Shown: piece after piece, positions 20,212 to 30,741 of the stretch
Layout: every line of letters begins with the position of its first letter
Position numbering within the stretch: the stretch's first letter is position 1
Origin: an uncultured Bacilli bacterium
GTDB lineage: Bacteria; Bacillota_I; Bacilli_A; RF39; UBA660
NCBI GenBank assembly: GCA_947589495.1
Contig: CANQAK010000005.1
Span: 1-56,601, forward strand
Length of the DNA stretch: 56,601 nt
Direction: 5' to 3'
Notes under the pieces: model-generated
What the model saw: only the letters and a program-made list of their open reading frames with translations
Database searches by the model: none
Told to the model about the DNA's origin: nothing
Made by a program: the position numbers and the translations under genes

Positions 20212-21974
20212 TATTTATCACCTTCTTCTAATTCACTTTGCGATAATTGAGATAAAGCAATTTCTTTATAAACTTTACAATTTTTTAATAATTCTTTATG
20301 TGTACCCATTCCTACTACTTTACCTTCATCAATAACTAAAATTTTATCAGCTTCTTTAATCGTACCTATTCTTTGAGCTACAATTAAATTAGTAGCATCT
20401 TTAGTATATTTTTTTAATTCTTTTCTTAAAGTAAAATCTGTTTTATAATCAAGTGCACTAAAAGAATCATCAAATATATATATTTCTGGCTCACGAGCAA
20501 TCGCTCTTGCAATAGCTACTCTTTGTTTTTGACCACCAGAAATATTAGTACCACCTTGAGAGATGCTTGCATCATATGTTCCTTCCATTTTAGAAATAAA
20601 TTCAGTTCCTTGTGCAACATCTATTGCTTCTTTTATTTTTTTATCATTAGGTTTTTTACCATCATTCATTCCATAAGCAACATTTTCTTTTATAGTACCT
20701 CTAAAAATAACAGCTTTTTGTGATACATATCCTAATATATTATTTAAAGATTCAATTTTATAATCTTTAACATTTACACCATCTACTAATACTTCTCCTT
20801 CAGTTGCATCATAAAATCTTGGTATTAAATTAATTAATGTTGATTTACCTGAACCAGTTGAACCAATAAATGCCACTGTCTCTCCACGATTTGCTTTAAA
20901 TGAAATATCATGTAACATATATTCTTCAGCATCTGGATATTTAAAAGATACATGTTTAAATTCTACTGTTCCAACTTCATTACCTTTTGTAACAGTACCA
21001 TCTTTAATTTTTTCATCTGTTTCTAAAACTTCTAAAATTCTTTTAGCTGATACAGATGCTCTTGGATAAATAATAAATATCATTATTAACATCATAAAAG
21101 ACATAAGTACTTGCATAGCATAAGATGAAAATACAACCATATCACTAAATAAAGATATTTTATCCATCATATTAGCTTTATCTATTAATATTGCTCCAAT
21201 AAAATAAATAGCTAAAGATAAAGTTGTCATTACAAGTGACATTACTGGAGATAATATTCCCATTGTTTTTTGATTAAATAATTGAACATTTTTTAATTCT
21301 TCATTAGCGTGTTCAAATTTCTTTTGTTGATAATTTTCAGCATTAAACGCTCTTATTACACGAATACCAGTTAAATTTTCTCTAGTAATTCTATTTAAAT
21401 TATCAGTTAATTTTTGAACAATTTTAAATTTAGGGAATACTAATAACATTAAAATAACTATTGTAATTAGTAAAACTACTACCCCAATAAGAGTAGCTAA
21501 ACTCCATGTTAAATTTTTACCTGTTATTTTAACAATAGCCCACGTAGCCATAATCGGAGCTTTAATAATTGCTTGTAAACCCATACCAATAAGCATTTGT
21601 ACTTGGGTAACATCATTAGTAGTTCTAGTTATTAAACTACTAGTAGAAAAATTTTTAATTTCTTCTGTACTAAATTTTCCAACTTTAGAAAAAATTTCTC
21701 TACGAATTATTTTACCAAAATATGCTGCTACATATGCTGCAAAATAGCCAACAACAAATGACGCCACTAAACTTCCTAGGGCACAGGCTACCATGTAGCC
21801 ACCTTCTTTTAGAATGCTAGACATAGTACTGCCTTCAGTTTGAACTAAAACAGTAATTTCCGACATATAATCAGGTATTTTTAATTCTAAAAATACATTT
21901 ATAGAAATAAAAATTACACATATAAGTGCATATATTAATTGTTTTTTCCCCATTTTTTTAAATAACTTAAACAT
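20211..21974 (-). CDS. ABC transporter, ATP-binding/permease half subunit (multidrug exporter type)
   Basis: GSTGSGKST, ISGGQKQRVAIARA, YIFDDSFSALD; 1 bp overlap with partner. Confidence 0.95.
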   Translation of the reverse strand: MFKLFKKMGKKQLIYALICVIFISINVFLELKIPDYMSEITVLVQTEGSTMSSILKEGGYMVACALGSLVASFVVGYFAAYVAAYFGKIIRREIFSKVGKFSTEEIKNFSTSSLITRTTNDVTQVQMLIGMGLQAIIKAPIMATWAIVKITGKNLTWSLATLIGVVVLLITIVILMLLVFPKFKIVQKLTDNLNRITRENLTGIRVIRAFNAENYQQKKFEHANEELKNVQLFNQKTMGILSPVMSLVMTTLSLAIYFIGAILIDKANMMDKISLFSDMVVFSSYAMQVLMSFMMLIMIFIIYPRASVSAKRILEVLETDEKIKDGTVTKGNEVGTVEFKHVSFKYPDAEEYMLHDISFKANRGETVAFIGSTGSGKSTLINLIPRFYDATEGEVLVDGVNVKDYKIESLNNILGYVSQKAVIFRGTIKENVAYGMNDGKKPNDKKIKEAIDVAQGTEFISKMEGTYDASISQGGTNISGGQKQRVAIARAIAREPEIYIFDDSFSALDYKTDFTLRKELKKYTKDATNLIVAQRIGTIKEADKILVIDEGKVVGMGTHKELLKNCKVYKEIALSQLSQSELEEGDK

Positions 21975-22109
21975 TATAACTCCTCTTTCTAGTCATTATA
22001 TGATTTTATCAACATTTAAAATATATTTCAACTAATTTCAAACATTCCTATATTTTATTATCAAAATGTGATAATTTTATGAAATTTGCTATAAAAAAAG
22101 TAGTTAATA

Positions 22110-24731
22110 CTACTTATGTCTTTTAAATTTAAAATATTTGTATATTTCTACTATATATAATATAGAAAAAGCAAGTAAAAATAAAATAATTAAATGAAGA
22201 AAAGGAACACTTCTAATTTGTAATAAATTATTAAATAAAGGTATTTCCATAACCAATATTTGTAGTATTAAAGTTACAAATACTCCATAAAATATTAATT
22301 TATTATTTTTAAAAGGTATTTCTAAAATACTTTTACTTTCACTACGACAATTAAAAACATGAATGTTTTGAATAAAAACCATTAAAGCCATTATATAACT
22401 TCTAGCTACAACTACATCATAATTTAAAACTCTTAATAAATATATCCAAACCATAAAGACTATCACACTAATAGAAAAAGCTGAAAATAATATTTCACTT
22501 ATTAATTCTTTATTAAAAAGTGGTTCTTTAGGACTTCGTGGTTTTTTAGTCATAATATCTTTTTCACTTTTTTCAAACGATAAAGAAAAATCTTGTATTC
22601 CATCAGTAACAACATTAAGCCAAAGTAAATGAATTGCTAAAAGAGGCATAGGTAGATTAAAAAGTAGCGAAAAGGCAAAAAATAAAACTTCTGCAATACC
22701 ACAAGAAATTAAAAAATATACTATTTTTCTTATATTATCATAAGCACATCTACCTTCAATAATACCTGTAACAATTGATTTAAAACGATTATCTAAAATA
22801 ATCATATCAGATGCATCCATAGCAATATCAGTTCCACTACCCATAGCAATACCAATATTTGCAGCTTTTAAAGCTGGGGCATCATTTACTCCATCACCAG
22901 TAACAGCTACAAACTCGCCATTTCTTTTTAAAGATTCTACTATTTGTAATTTTTGTATTGGGCTTACGCGTGAAAAAACTCTTTTATTAGAAATATATTT
23001 ATCAAACTTTTTTTCACCCATTTCATAATACTTTAATAACTCTTCTCCATCTGTAACTAAATTATAATCATTTACTAAATTTAATTCTTTAGCAATAGAA
23101 AATGCTGTTAAAGGATGATCACCAGTAATCATTAAAACTTTAATACCAGATTTTTGACAATTAAGTATTGAAGATATTGTATCTTCTCTAATGGGATCTA
23201 TAAATCCTGTTAATCCCATAAAACATAATTTTTTAATATCTTCTTTAGTATAATTATCTTTTCTTTTAACTTCTCCTTTAGCTAAAGCTATTACTCTATA
23301 ACCATCTTTAGCTAAATATTCATATTGTTTATCTAAATAATCAGTATTTATTTTTTTGGAACACAAATTAATTTTATTACAAAATTTTTTAATAACCTCT
23401 AATGATCCTTTAACGGTACAATATACTTTATTATTTTCTTCATAAAATATAGCAGAATATTTATTATCTGATTCATAAGGTATTGTTGCCAATACCTTTA
23501 TATCATCTTTATTTATTTTTAATTTTTTACCTAATACTAAAAAAGCTAAATCTATAGAATCTCCACCCATTTTATTACCATTAATAAAAGCTTCATTATT
23601 AATAATACCTAATTTAGCAATCTCTTCAGCATAAGATATATTTTCTCCGATAACTTTTCCTTTAGTACTGTAACCAGTACCTGTTACTTGATATTCCATA
23701 TTATTAGGTAAAAGAATTTTTTTCAAAGTTTGTTCATTAACCGTTAAAGTACCTGTTTTATCTGAAGCAATAACTGTACAACTTCCTAAAGCTTCTACTG
23801 CATTTAATTTTCTTACAACAACATTTTTCTTAGACATTTTATTAGATGCTATAGTTAATGCCATAGTTAATGCTAATGAAAGCCCTTCCGGCATAGCAGA
23901 TACTGATAAAGCAATGACTGATAATAATATCTCGTTAGTAGGTACCCCTTTCATTGCAAGTAGAATAATTAAAATAAAAGCAATTAAAACAATTAAAATA
24001 ATTATTTCTTTAGAAAATTTCTCAATTCTAATCGTTAATGGAGATTTTTCTTCTTCTGTATTATTTATTGTATTAGCTATTTTACCTATTTCTGTATCTA
24101 AAGAAATAGCTACTACGATACCTTCTGCTCTTCCACTAAGTATATTAGTACCTGCAAATAACATATTAGTTTGTTCATTTATTAAAGCTTTTTCTTTATC
24201 AATTATTAGATTATTTTTTGGAACACTTGTACTTTCACCCGTTAAAACTGATTCATCAACACATAAATTTTGTGATTCTACAACTCTTATATCAGCACTA
24301 ATTTGATTACCAGATTCCAGTAATACATAATCCCCTACTACTAAATTTGAAGAATCAATTTCTTCTTTTTTACCATTTCTTATTACTTTAGTTTTTATAC
24401 TTACTAAATTTTCTAAAGCTTCCTTAGTTTTATTAGCTTTATTCTCTTCAAATGTTCCCATTAAAACATCCATTAAAATAATAATTAAAATAGCTAAAGC
24501 ATCTACTACTTCACCCACTATAAAACTAATTAAAACAGTAATTAATAATAAAATAACTATAGGACTTTTAAATTCACTAAAAAATATTTTTAAAATACTA
24601 TCTTTTTTCTTTTTAGGAATAATATTTTTTCCATAAATTTTTCTTCTTCTTAAAACTTCTTCATCTTTAAGACCATATTCATTTGTATCTAATTCTTTTT
24701 GAATTTCTTGAATACTTTTATTATAATACAT
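22110..24731 (-). CDS. Cation-translocating P-type ATPase, Ca2+ type
   Basis: cation ATPase N-term, MPEGLSLALTMAL TM4 motif, SDKTGTLT, GDGVNDAPAL. Confidence 0.92.
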   Translation of the reverse strand: MYYNKSIQEIQKELDTNEYGLKDEEVLRRRKIYGKNIIPKKKKDSILKIFFSEFKSPIVILLLITVLISFIVGEVVDALAILIIILMDVLMGTFEENKANKTKEALENLVSIKTKVIRNGKKEEIDSSNLVVGDYVLLESGNQISADIRVVESQNLCVDESVLTGESTSVPKNNLIIDKEKALINEQTNMLFAGTNILSGRAEGIVVAISLDTEIGKIANTINNTEEEKSPLTIRIEKFSKEIIILIVLIAFILIILLAMKGVPTNEILLSVIALSVSAMPEGLSLALTMALTIASNKMSKKNVVVRKLNAVEALGSCTVIASDKTGTLTVNEQTLKKILLPNNMEYQVTGTGYSTKGKVIGENISYAEEIAKLGIINNEAFINGNKMGGDSIDLAFLVLGKKLKINKDDIKVLATIPYESDNKYSAIFYEENNKVYCTVKGSLEVIKKFCNKINLCSKKINTDYLDKQYEYLAKDGYRVIALAKGEVKRKDNYTKEDIKKLCFMGLTGFIDPIREDTISSILNCQKSGIKVLMITGDHPLTAFSIAKELNLVNDYNLVTDGEELLKYYEMGEKKFDKYISNKRVFSRVSPIQKLQIVESLKRNGEFVAVTGDGVNDAPALKAANIGIAMGSGTDIAMDASDMIILDNRFKSIVTGIIEGRCAYDNIRKIVYFLISCGIAEVLFFAFSLLFNLPMPLLAIHLLWLNVVTDGIQDFSLSFEKSEKDIMTKKPRSPKEPLFNKELISEILFSAFSISVIVFMVWIYLLRVLNYDVVVARSYIMALMVFIQNIHVFNCRSESKSILEIPFKNNKLIFYGVFVTLILQILVMEIPLFNNLLQIRSVPFLHLIILFLLAFSILYIVEIYKYFKFKRHK

Positions 24732-24792
24732 ATCTTAGTCATTCCTTTTACATTAATATAAGATTAACATAAATTATTTTATTTGAAAATAC

Positions 24793-26250
24793 TTATTTAT
24801 AACTAATATCATAATTACTAGGTCCTTTAATACATTTTCCTTCTTTAGAAAACCTAGAAGCATGACAAGGACAATCCCATGTTTCTTCAACTTCATTAAA
24901 TATTAAACTACAACCTAAATGAGGACATTTATTATAAACAATATATTCTTCATTATCTTTTTTATATATAGCTATATTTTTTCCATTTTCATTTTTAAAA
25001 ATTATATTTTTATTATACCATTTTTTATTTTTAAGAATTTTACTTTCTAAATAACTTTTAGTATTACTATAAACATTTTTTATTAAATTATTAATGTTAG
25101 AAAAATTATTAGCATTTAAAGGAGAAAATAATTTTTCATATTTATTTTCTCTTCCTTCCACTAAATCACTTAAAATAATTCCTGCTAAAAAACCATTAGT
25201 CATTCCCCAAGTATTATAACCAGTACCAATTAATAAAGAATCATTATTTTTTTCTATTTGACCTACATAAGGTAATTTTGTAGTAGTAAGTAAATCATCA
25301 TTTTTCCAAATATATTCTGGTTTTAAATTTAATTTTTCACATTTTTTAATTACTCTTTCAAAATTACTCTTTTCGTCTAAATTATTACATATATTTGATG
25401 AATTACTTAAAAATATTATATAATCTTTATAATATCTTACTGAAGTACATGGATTTTTAGAGGTAATTAAAGTTATATTATTATATTTACTTTTAGATGC
25501 TGTTATAAATGATTTTTCTCTTTCAAACTTTAATGGTGATAGAAATGGAATTAGAAAAAATGGTTCATGACACGCTAAAATAATTTTTTTAGTTTTAATG
25601 GTATTTTTAAAAGTTTTACAAACATAACCATCATTCATTTTTTCTATTTTTATTATCTTAGTTCTTTCGTATATTTTTTTATTTTTTTCTAAACAAATCT
25701 TTTTTAAAGATTTTAAAAATTTTAAAGGATGAAATGTATAAGTATTTGAAACAGATATAGCATATAAACAATTAATATTTAAAGGTAACTGATTACTTTC
25801 ATGCACTTTTATATTGAACTTTTCTAAAAGTTCTTTTTCATGTTTAACCATCTTTACTTCATTTAAATTATTTGTAAATACATAAGAATCTACTTCTTTT
25901 AAATCACAATTTATTTTCTCTCTCTTTATTACTTCTTTTATCTTTTTTATCGCATCAAGTTGACTTTCTAAATAAAGTTTAGATACATCATAAGAATATT
26001 TCTTCTCTAAATCACTATATATTAATTCTTGTAAATAATTAATTTTAGCAGTTGTTTTACCACTTACACCACGACCAATTAAATCTTGTTCCACTAAACA
26101 TATATTTAAATTACTATTTCTTAAATTATATAATGTTGATAACCCAGTAATTCCTCCTCCTATTATTAACACATCTACATCTATATCTTTTTTTAAACTT
26201 TCATATTCTTCTTTTTCTACTGTATCTAACCAAATACTCATTTTTTTCAT
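24793..26250 (-). CDS. FAD-dependent oxidoreductase (DAO type) with C-terminal Rieske [2Fe-2S] domain
   Basis: VLIIGGGITGLS; C-terminal CPHLGC...CPCHASRF. Confidence 0.9.
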   Translation of the reverse strand: MKKMSIWLDTVEKEEYESLKKDIDVDVLIIGGGITGLSTLYNLRNSNLNICLVEQDLIGRGVSGKTTAKINYLQELIYSDLEKKYSYDVSKLYLESQLDAIKKIKEVIKREKINCDLKEVDSYVFTNNLNEVKMVKHEKELLEKFNIKVHESNQLPLNINCLYAISVSNTYTFHPLKFLKSLKKICLEKNKKIYERTKIIKIEKMNDGYVCKTFKNTIKTKKIILACHEPFFLIPFLSPLKFEREKSFITASKSKYNNITLITSKNPCTSVRYYKDYIIFLSNSSNICNNLDEKSNFERVIKKCEKLNLKPEYIWKNDDLLTTTKLPYVGQIEKNNDSLLIGTGYNTWGMTNGFLAGIILSDLVEGRENKYEKLFSPLNANNFSNINNLIKNVYSNTKSYLESKILKNKKWYNKNIIFKNENGKNIAIYKKDNEEYIVYNKCPHLGCSLIFNEVEETWDCPCHASRFSKEGKCIKGPSNYDISYK

Positions 26251-26292
26251 AATAATTCACCATTTATATTATGGTAATTAAATTTTATTTTA

Positions 26293-29200
26293 TTATTTAT
26301 TTTTTTTATATATTAATTTATCGAATAATGCTAGTACTCCCGGAAGTAAAATTACTATTAGTAGTACAGAACATAAAGAACCTTCAGATAATGTTTTACA
26401 TATTTTTGAAGCAATAGCAGATGTAAAATTACCAACAATTAAAGTTACGATAATAAGAATTGATCCACTTGTTAAAATAGTTTGAATTGAATTATTATAA
26501 GCTTTTATTAATGAATTTTTAACATCTAATTTTTTTCTTGCTTCTAAATAATAAGATGTATATAAAATAGCATAGTCAATAGTAGCACCCATTAAAATAC
26601 TTTGAACAATTAAAATAGATATAAAATATACAGAACCTCCAAATGATAAAATTCCCATAGTAAGATAAACAGCACATTGAATAAATAATATTAAGATAAT
26701 TGGAATAATTAATGATTTAAAAGTAATTGCTACTACTACAAAGATAAAAATTATTGTTAAAATTGTTATTAAATTTAATTCATCTTGAAATGTATTACTT
26801 ATTTCATAAGCTACTGGTGAATCTCCTACTACATAAGATGTATCAAGTATTTTTGATAAATCATTTTTAACACTTTTTATAAAATTAAAAGTATTATCCC
26901 CTTCTAGTTCATAAGTAGTATTTAAAACAATTCTGGAATAGGTATTACCTACTAATAAATCTTTAGCATCTAATACATCATTTCTACCATTTTTTATATC
27001 ATTTTTCATTTCTAAAGAAATAAAATCATCAAATTTTTTATCAGTAATAATATCTTTATTTAAAAAATCTATAAACTGTTCAATAGTTAATGAGTAATCA
27101 ATATTATAATCATTTTCACTACCATAATAAATGTATACTAAATTAATTAAGTTTTCATCTAAATCATCTGTAAGCTTAGATAAAGTATTATATATCTCTT
27201 TATTTGAGTATTTTTTATCATTTAAACTATTATTAATTATAGTATTTAAAATTTCTAATCTATTTTTAGAAAACTCACTAAAATTAGCACTGTAAGTTTC
27301 ATTTTTCATAACATCCGTTACCAAAAATGAAACAAAATCTTTGTAAGAAATAGTCCTATTTAAGCCAGATTCAGTTGCATATAAAGAATAAATTAAAGAA
27401 ATTGTTTCTTTTTTAATACCTAAAAATTTTGCTAATTCTTCTTGACTATATTTTACATTGTTTAAAGAACTTTCCATTATATTTTTAAGAAGTGTTAAAT
27501 TTTGTAAACTATTTTTATCTAAACTATTTACTAAATTTTCATTAGATAGGATAAAATTAATAAATTCTATGGGTGAAAATGTTTCATTTTCACTTTCATA
27601 TAAAATATAAATATTTTTAAGTTGTTCTTCTGGAATATTAAATTTTTCACTCAATTCTTTATAATCATATTGATTACCATTAATAGTACTATTCATAATA
27701 AAATTTAATGTTAATAAATTATTTATAGTTTGTTCATCTAAACTTTTTAAAATCATTTCATTATTTATTAAAACATTTACAAATTCATATGGACTCATAT
27801 TATCAACATTTAAAGATTTAAAAATATTTTGAACTATATTTTCATCTAAATTAAACAATATAGAAATATCTTTACTAGATAATTTATTATTTATAAAATC
27901 TTTATTACTAAAAGTTTTAAGTAAAGAAATTTTATTTTTTAAAAGATCATTAACTAAACTTTTATATTCTTCATTATTCATCATTTTTTCACTAACAAAA
28001 TTAGTAAATTCAGATAAACTTAAAGTTTTATCTTCAATATTTAAGCTCTCATTATATAAAATTACTTGTTTAACTAAATTTTCATCTAACGCAAAGATAT
28101 TTGCTAACTCTTTACTATTTAATTCATTAGATATAAGTGATTTATTAGTAAACTTATTTATAGTATAAATATTATTTTTAGTATTTTCATCAATATTTTT
28201 AGAATATTCGGAATTAGAAAATACGTAAGTAGTCATAAATGTTGTAAATTCTTCTAAAGTTAGTTTAGTATTATTATTTTGAGAATTATAATATATTAAA
28301 AGTTTATTAATTGTTTCTACAGGAATATTTAATGTATCTGAAATTTCTTTAATACTTCTTTTCTTATTAATATTTTCTTTATTAGCAAAATTTTCTAATT
28401 TATCTATATTAATTCTCATTTCATTACTAATTTTTTTATTCATATCTTCATTATTATAAACATTACTTTTAATAAATTTTAATAAATCATTTAAACTAAT
28501 TAAATTATTTTCATCTTTATTATAATAGTAATAATAAAGTATTTTAATTAAACTATCTTTAGCATTAATACTTGTATTTAAACTATCTAATTTATCATTT
28601 AACTTTTCATATTTTAAAGGCATATTTATAGTATTACTATAACATAATACATCATCAATATTATTATTATTTTCTAAAACATTACAATAATCCTTTATTT
28701 TTTCTTCATCTTTAGTAGGATATAAAATAACCATTTGATTATTTGGTTTAAATACTTCATCTATTTTATTATCCTCTTCATTAGTATAAAGAATACCTAA
28801 ATTACCTTTTAAAAGAAAACTTGTTCCAAATATAGCTATAAAGATTAATAAATTAAGATATCGACATTTATAAGATATTTTTCCAAATCCATCCATTTTA
28901 ATAATAGGACTTTTCTTTTGCGTTTTAATAATAGCTTTATCAAATATTAAAATTAAACCAGGGAGAATAGTAAAAATACATATTAAACTTAATAATACTC
29001 CTTTAGCTAAAACAAAACCTAAATCTCTTCCAATTGTAAAACTCATAAAGATAAGTGCTAGTAATCCTACTATTGTTGTTACTGAACTACTAGAAATAGC
29101 TTTAAATGAATGGTATAAAGCATTTTCCATTGCTTTTACTTTATCTTTTTCTATTTGTCTTTCTTGATTATAACGTTCCATTAACATAATTGAATAATCC

Positions 29201-29868
29201 ATTGATAATGCTAATTGTAAAATAGCTGCAATAGAATTAGTTATATTAGATACGCTAGAAAAAATAATATTAGTACCATGGTTTAATAAAACTGCAATCA
29301 AAATACATGTTAAAAATAAGAATGGTTCTATATAAGAGGTACTCATAATTATTAGAATAACTAAAGCAGTACCTACTGCTAAGGCAATAATAGAAAATGG
29401 TAAAACAACTTTATTATATTCACTAATTGTACCTGATGTATCAACTAGCTTATCATCAAAATGATCTAAAATATCGTTATAAATATCTCTAGCAATTTTA
29501 GACCTAGATTTACTAGATACTGTTAATTTATATAAAGTATAATCATCTTTATTATAATCTTCACTATCTTTTTCATAATCTATTTCTTTAATATTTTTTA
29601 AATTTTTTAAATAATTATATGCTTCATCTTTTTCTTCACTTTTCAAAGACTTCAACATAATATTTAAAGTACTAGTATTATCATTTTGAAATTCTTCATC
29701 CATAATATTCATACCAATTTTTGTCTCTGAAGTCTTAGGTAAATATTTTGATATATCATGTTCAATTTCTACTTTAGTTGATAAAAAAGCAGAAATAACA
29801 CTTAAAATTATAAATAATATTAATATAAAATTTCTTTTTTTAACAATAAAATCAGTAATTTTTTTCAT
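26293..29868 (-). CDS. MMPL/RND-family membrane protein with long repeat-containing extracytoplasmic loop
   Basis: 1191 aa; two RND-like TM bundles (LALSMDYSIMLMERYNQER; MGATIDYAILYTSYYLEARK) flanking a repeat region. Confidence 0.9.
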   Translation of the reverse strand: MKKITDFIVKKRNFILILFIILSVISAFLSTKVEIEHDISKYLPKTSETKIGMNIMDEEFQNDNTSTLNIMLKSLKSEEKDEAYNYLKNLKNIKEIDYEKDSEDYNKDDYTLYKLTVSSKSRSKIARDIYNDILDHFDDKLVDTSGTISEYNKVVLPFSIIALAVGTALVILIIMSTSYIEPFLFLTCILIAVLLNHGTNIIFSSVSNITNSIAAILQLALSMDYSIMLMERYNQERQIEKDKVKAMENALYHSFKAISSSSVTTIVGLLALIFMSFTIGRDLGFVLAKGVLLSLICIFTILPGLILIFDKAIIKTQKKSPIIKMDGFGKISYKCRYLNLLIFIAIFGTSFLLKGNLGILYTNEEDNKIDEVFKPNNQMVILYPTKDEEKIKDYCNVLENNNNIDDVLCYSNTINMPLKYEKLNDKLDSLNTSINAKDSLIKILYYYYYNKDENNLISLNDLLKFIKSNVYNNEDMNKKISNEMRINIDKLENFANKENINKKRSIKEISDTLNIPVETINKLLIYYNSQNNNTKLTLEEFTTFMTTYVFSNSEYSKNIDENTKNNIYTINKFTNKSLISNELNSKELANIFALDENLVKQVILYNESLNIEDKTLSLSEFTNFVSEKMMNNEEYKSLVNDLLKNKISLLKTFSNKDFINNKLSSKDISILFNLDENIVQNIFKSLNVDNMSPYEFVNVLINNEMILKSLDEQTINNLLTLNFIMNSTINGNQYDYKELSEKFNIPEEQLKNIYILYESENETFSPIEFINFILSNENLVNSLDKNSLQNLTLLKNIMESSLNNVKYSQEELAKFLGIKKETISLIYSLYATESGLNRTISYKDFVSFLVTDVMKNETYSANFSEFSKNRLEILNTIINNSLNDKKYSNKEIYNTLSKLTDDLDENLINLVYIYYGSENDYNIDYSLTIEQFIDFLNKDIITDKKFDDFISLEMKNDIKNGRNDVLDAKDLLVGNTYSRIVLNTTYELEGDNTFNFIKSVKNDLSKILDTSYVVGDSPVAYEISNTFQDELNLITILTIIFIFVVVAITFKSLIIPIILILFIQCAVYLTMGILSFGGSVYFISILIVQSILMGATIDYAILYTSYYLEARKKLDVKNSLIKAYNNSIQTILTSGSILIIVTLIVGNFTSAIASKICKTLSEGSLCSVLLIVILLPGVLALFDKLIYKKNK

Positions 29869-30031
29869 ATATTAAATCCTTTCTAAATAAACAAAAAAAA
29901 TTATAGCAATTTCAGTAATTTATTGTAAACATCAAATAATTAAATAGTGTCAAAATTTTTACAGTATATACAAATGTGTTTAAATATGATAAAATAGGCA
30001 CATAATATATAATGAAAAAGGAAGTGACTTT

Positions 30032-30586
30032 GTGAAAGTTAAAGTAATAAATTCTTCTTCAAAAAAGACAAGAGAAAAAATAAAAGAAGCTTTTGCTCTA
30101 CTTTTAAAAGAAAAACAATCTCTAAATAAAATAAGTGTTACTGAAATTGCTAAAGAAGCTGATATTACAAGAAGTGCTTTTTACACCCATTATGATAATA
30201 TTTATGATGTTGCCAAAGAATTACAACATGAAACATTAGATGTCTTAACATCTTCTTTAGAAAATTTAAAAAGTATGGAAGACTTAAACAATTATTTTGA
30301 TAATATATTTAATTATATTAAAATGCATGAATCACTTTATTCCATGATTTTATCGAGTAATGAACCATTAATATTTACAGATACTTTAGGAAATATAATT
30401 TCTAAAAATATATTTTCTATTTTAGAAAATACTCCCCACAATGATAATTTAAAATTAAAAATTAGTTTCTTTATTGATGGTTTTATAAGTTTAATTATTA
30501 AATATTTTCATAAAGAATTAAAATGTTCTTTAAACGATTTAAATACATTAATGAAAGAAACATTTGTACTTTTATTTAAAAATTAA
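30032..30586 (+). CDS. TetR-family transcriptional regulator
   Basis: GTG start with aggaag RBS; TEIAKEADITRSAFYTHYDNIYD HTH; divergent from MMPL gene. Confidence 0.9.
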   Translation: MKVKVINSSSKKTREKIKEAFALLLKEKQSLNKISVTEIAKEADITRSAFYTHYDNIYDVAKELQHETLDVLTSSLENLKSMEDLNNYFDNIFNYIKMHESLYSMILSSNEPLIFTDTLGNIISKNIFSILENTPHNDNLKLKISFFIDGFISLIIKYFHKELKCSLNDLNTLMKETFVLLFKN

Positions 30587-30591
30587 ATTAA

Positions 30592-30620
30592 TTGACATAT
30601 ATAAATAATTATAGTATTAT
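30592..30620 (+). promoter_or_regulatory. Sigma-A type promoter for the 30627 RNA
   Basis: TTGACA, 17 bp spacer, TATTAT. Confidence 0.85.
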
Positions 30621-30626
30621 TTTTTT

Positions 30627-30740
30627 ACCGGAGACTTTTGTCTTGTCAGGTCGATAGTTAGGTTTCGATTTATTTAAATTAAGCGTGCTATATTGTACGT
30701 CGTCCTAACTGGGAAAAAGACATATTGCATGTCTTTTTTT
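30627..30740 (+). ncRNA. Small structured RNA of unassigned family
   Basis: consensus promoter; internal pairings AGTTAGG/CCTAACT, GAGAC-TTTT-GTCTT, GCGTGC-TATATT-GTACGT; intrinsic terminator; no plausible ORF. Confidence 0.75.
30714..30740. terminator. Intrinsic terminator (possibly bidirectional)
   Basis: AAAAAGACAT-ATTGC-ATGTCTTTTTTT. Confidence 0.9.
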
Positions 30741-30741
30741 C

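Noticed and set aside
30627-30740. SRP RNA (suggested by the CAGGTC substring), 6S RNA or a riboswitch
   Set aside because: Lacks the SRP apical GGAAG/GNRA helix 8 consensus and the large 6S bubble; no same-strand gene directly downstream for a riboswitch to control.
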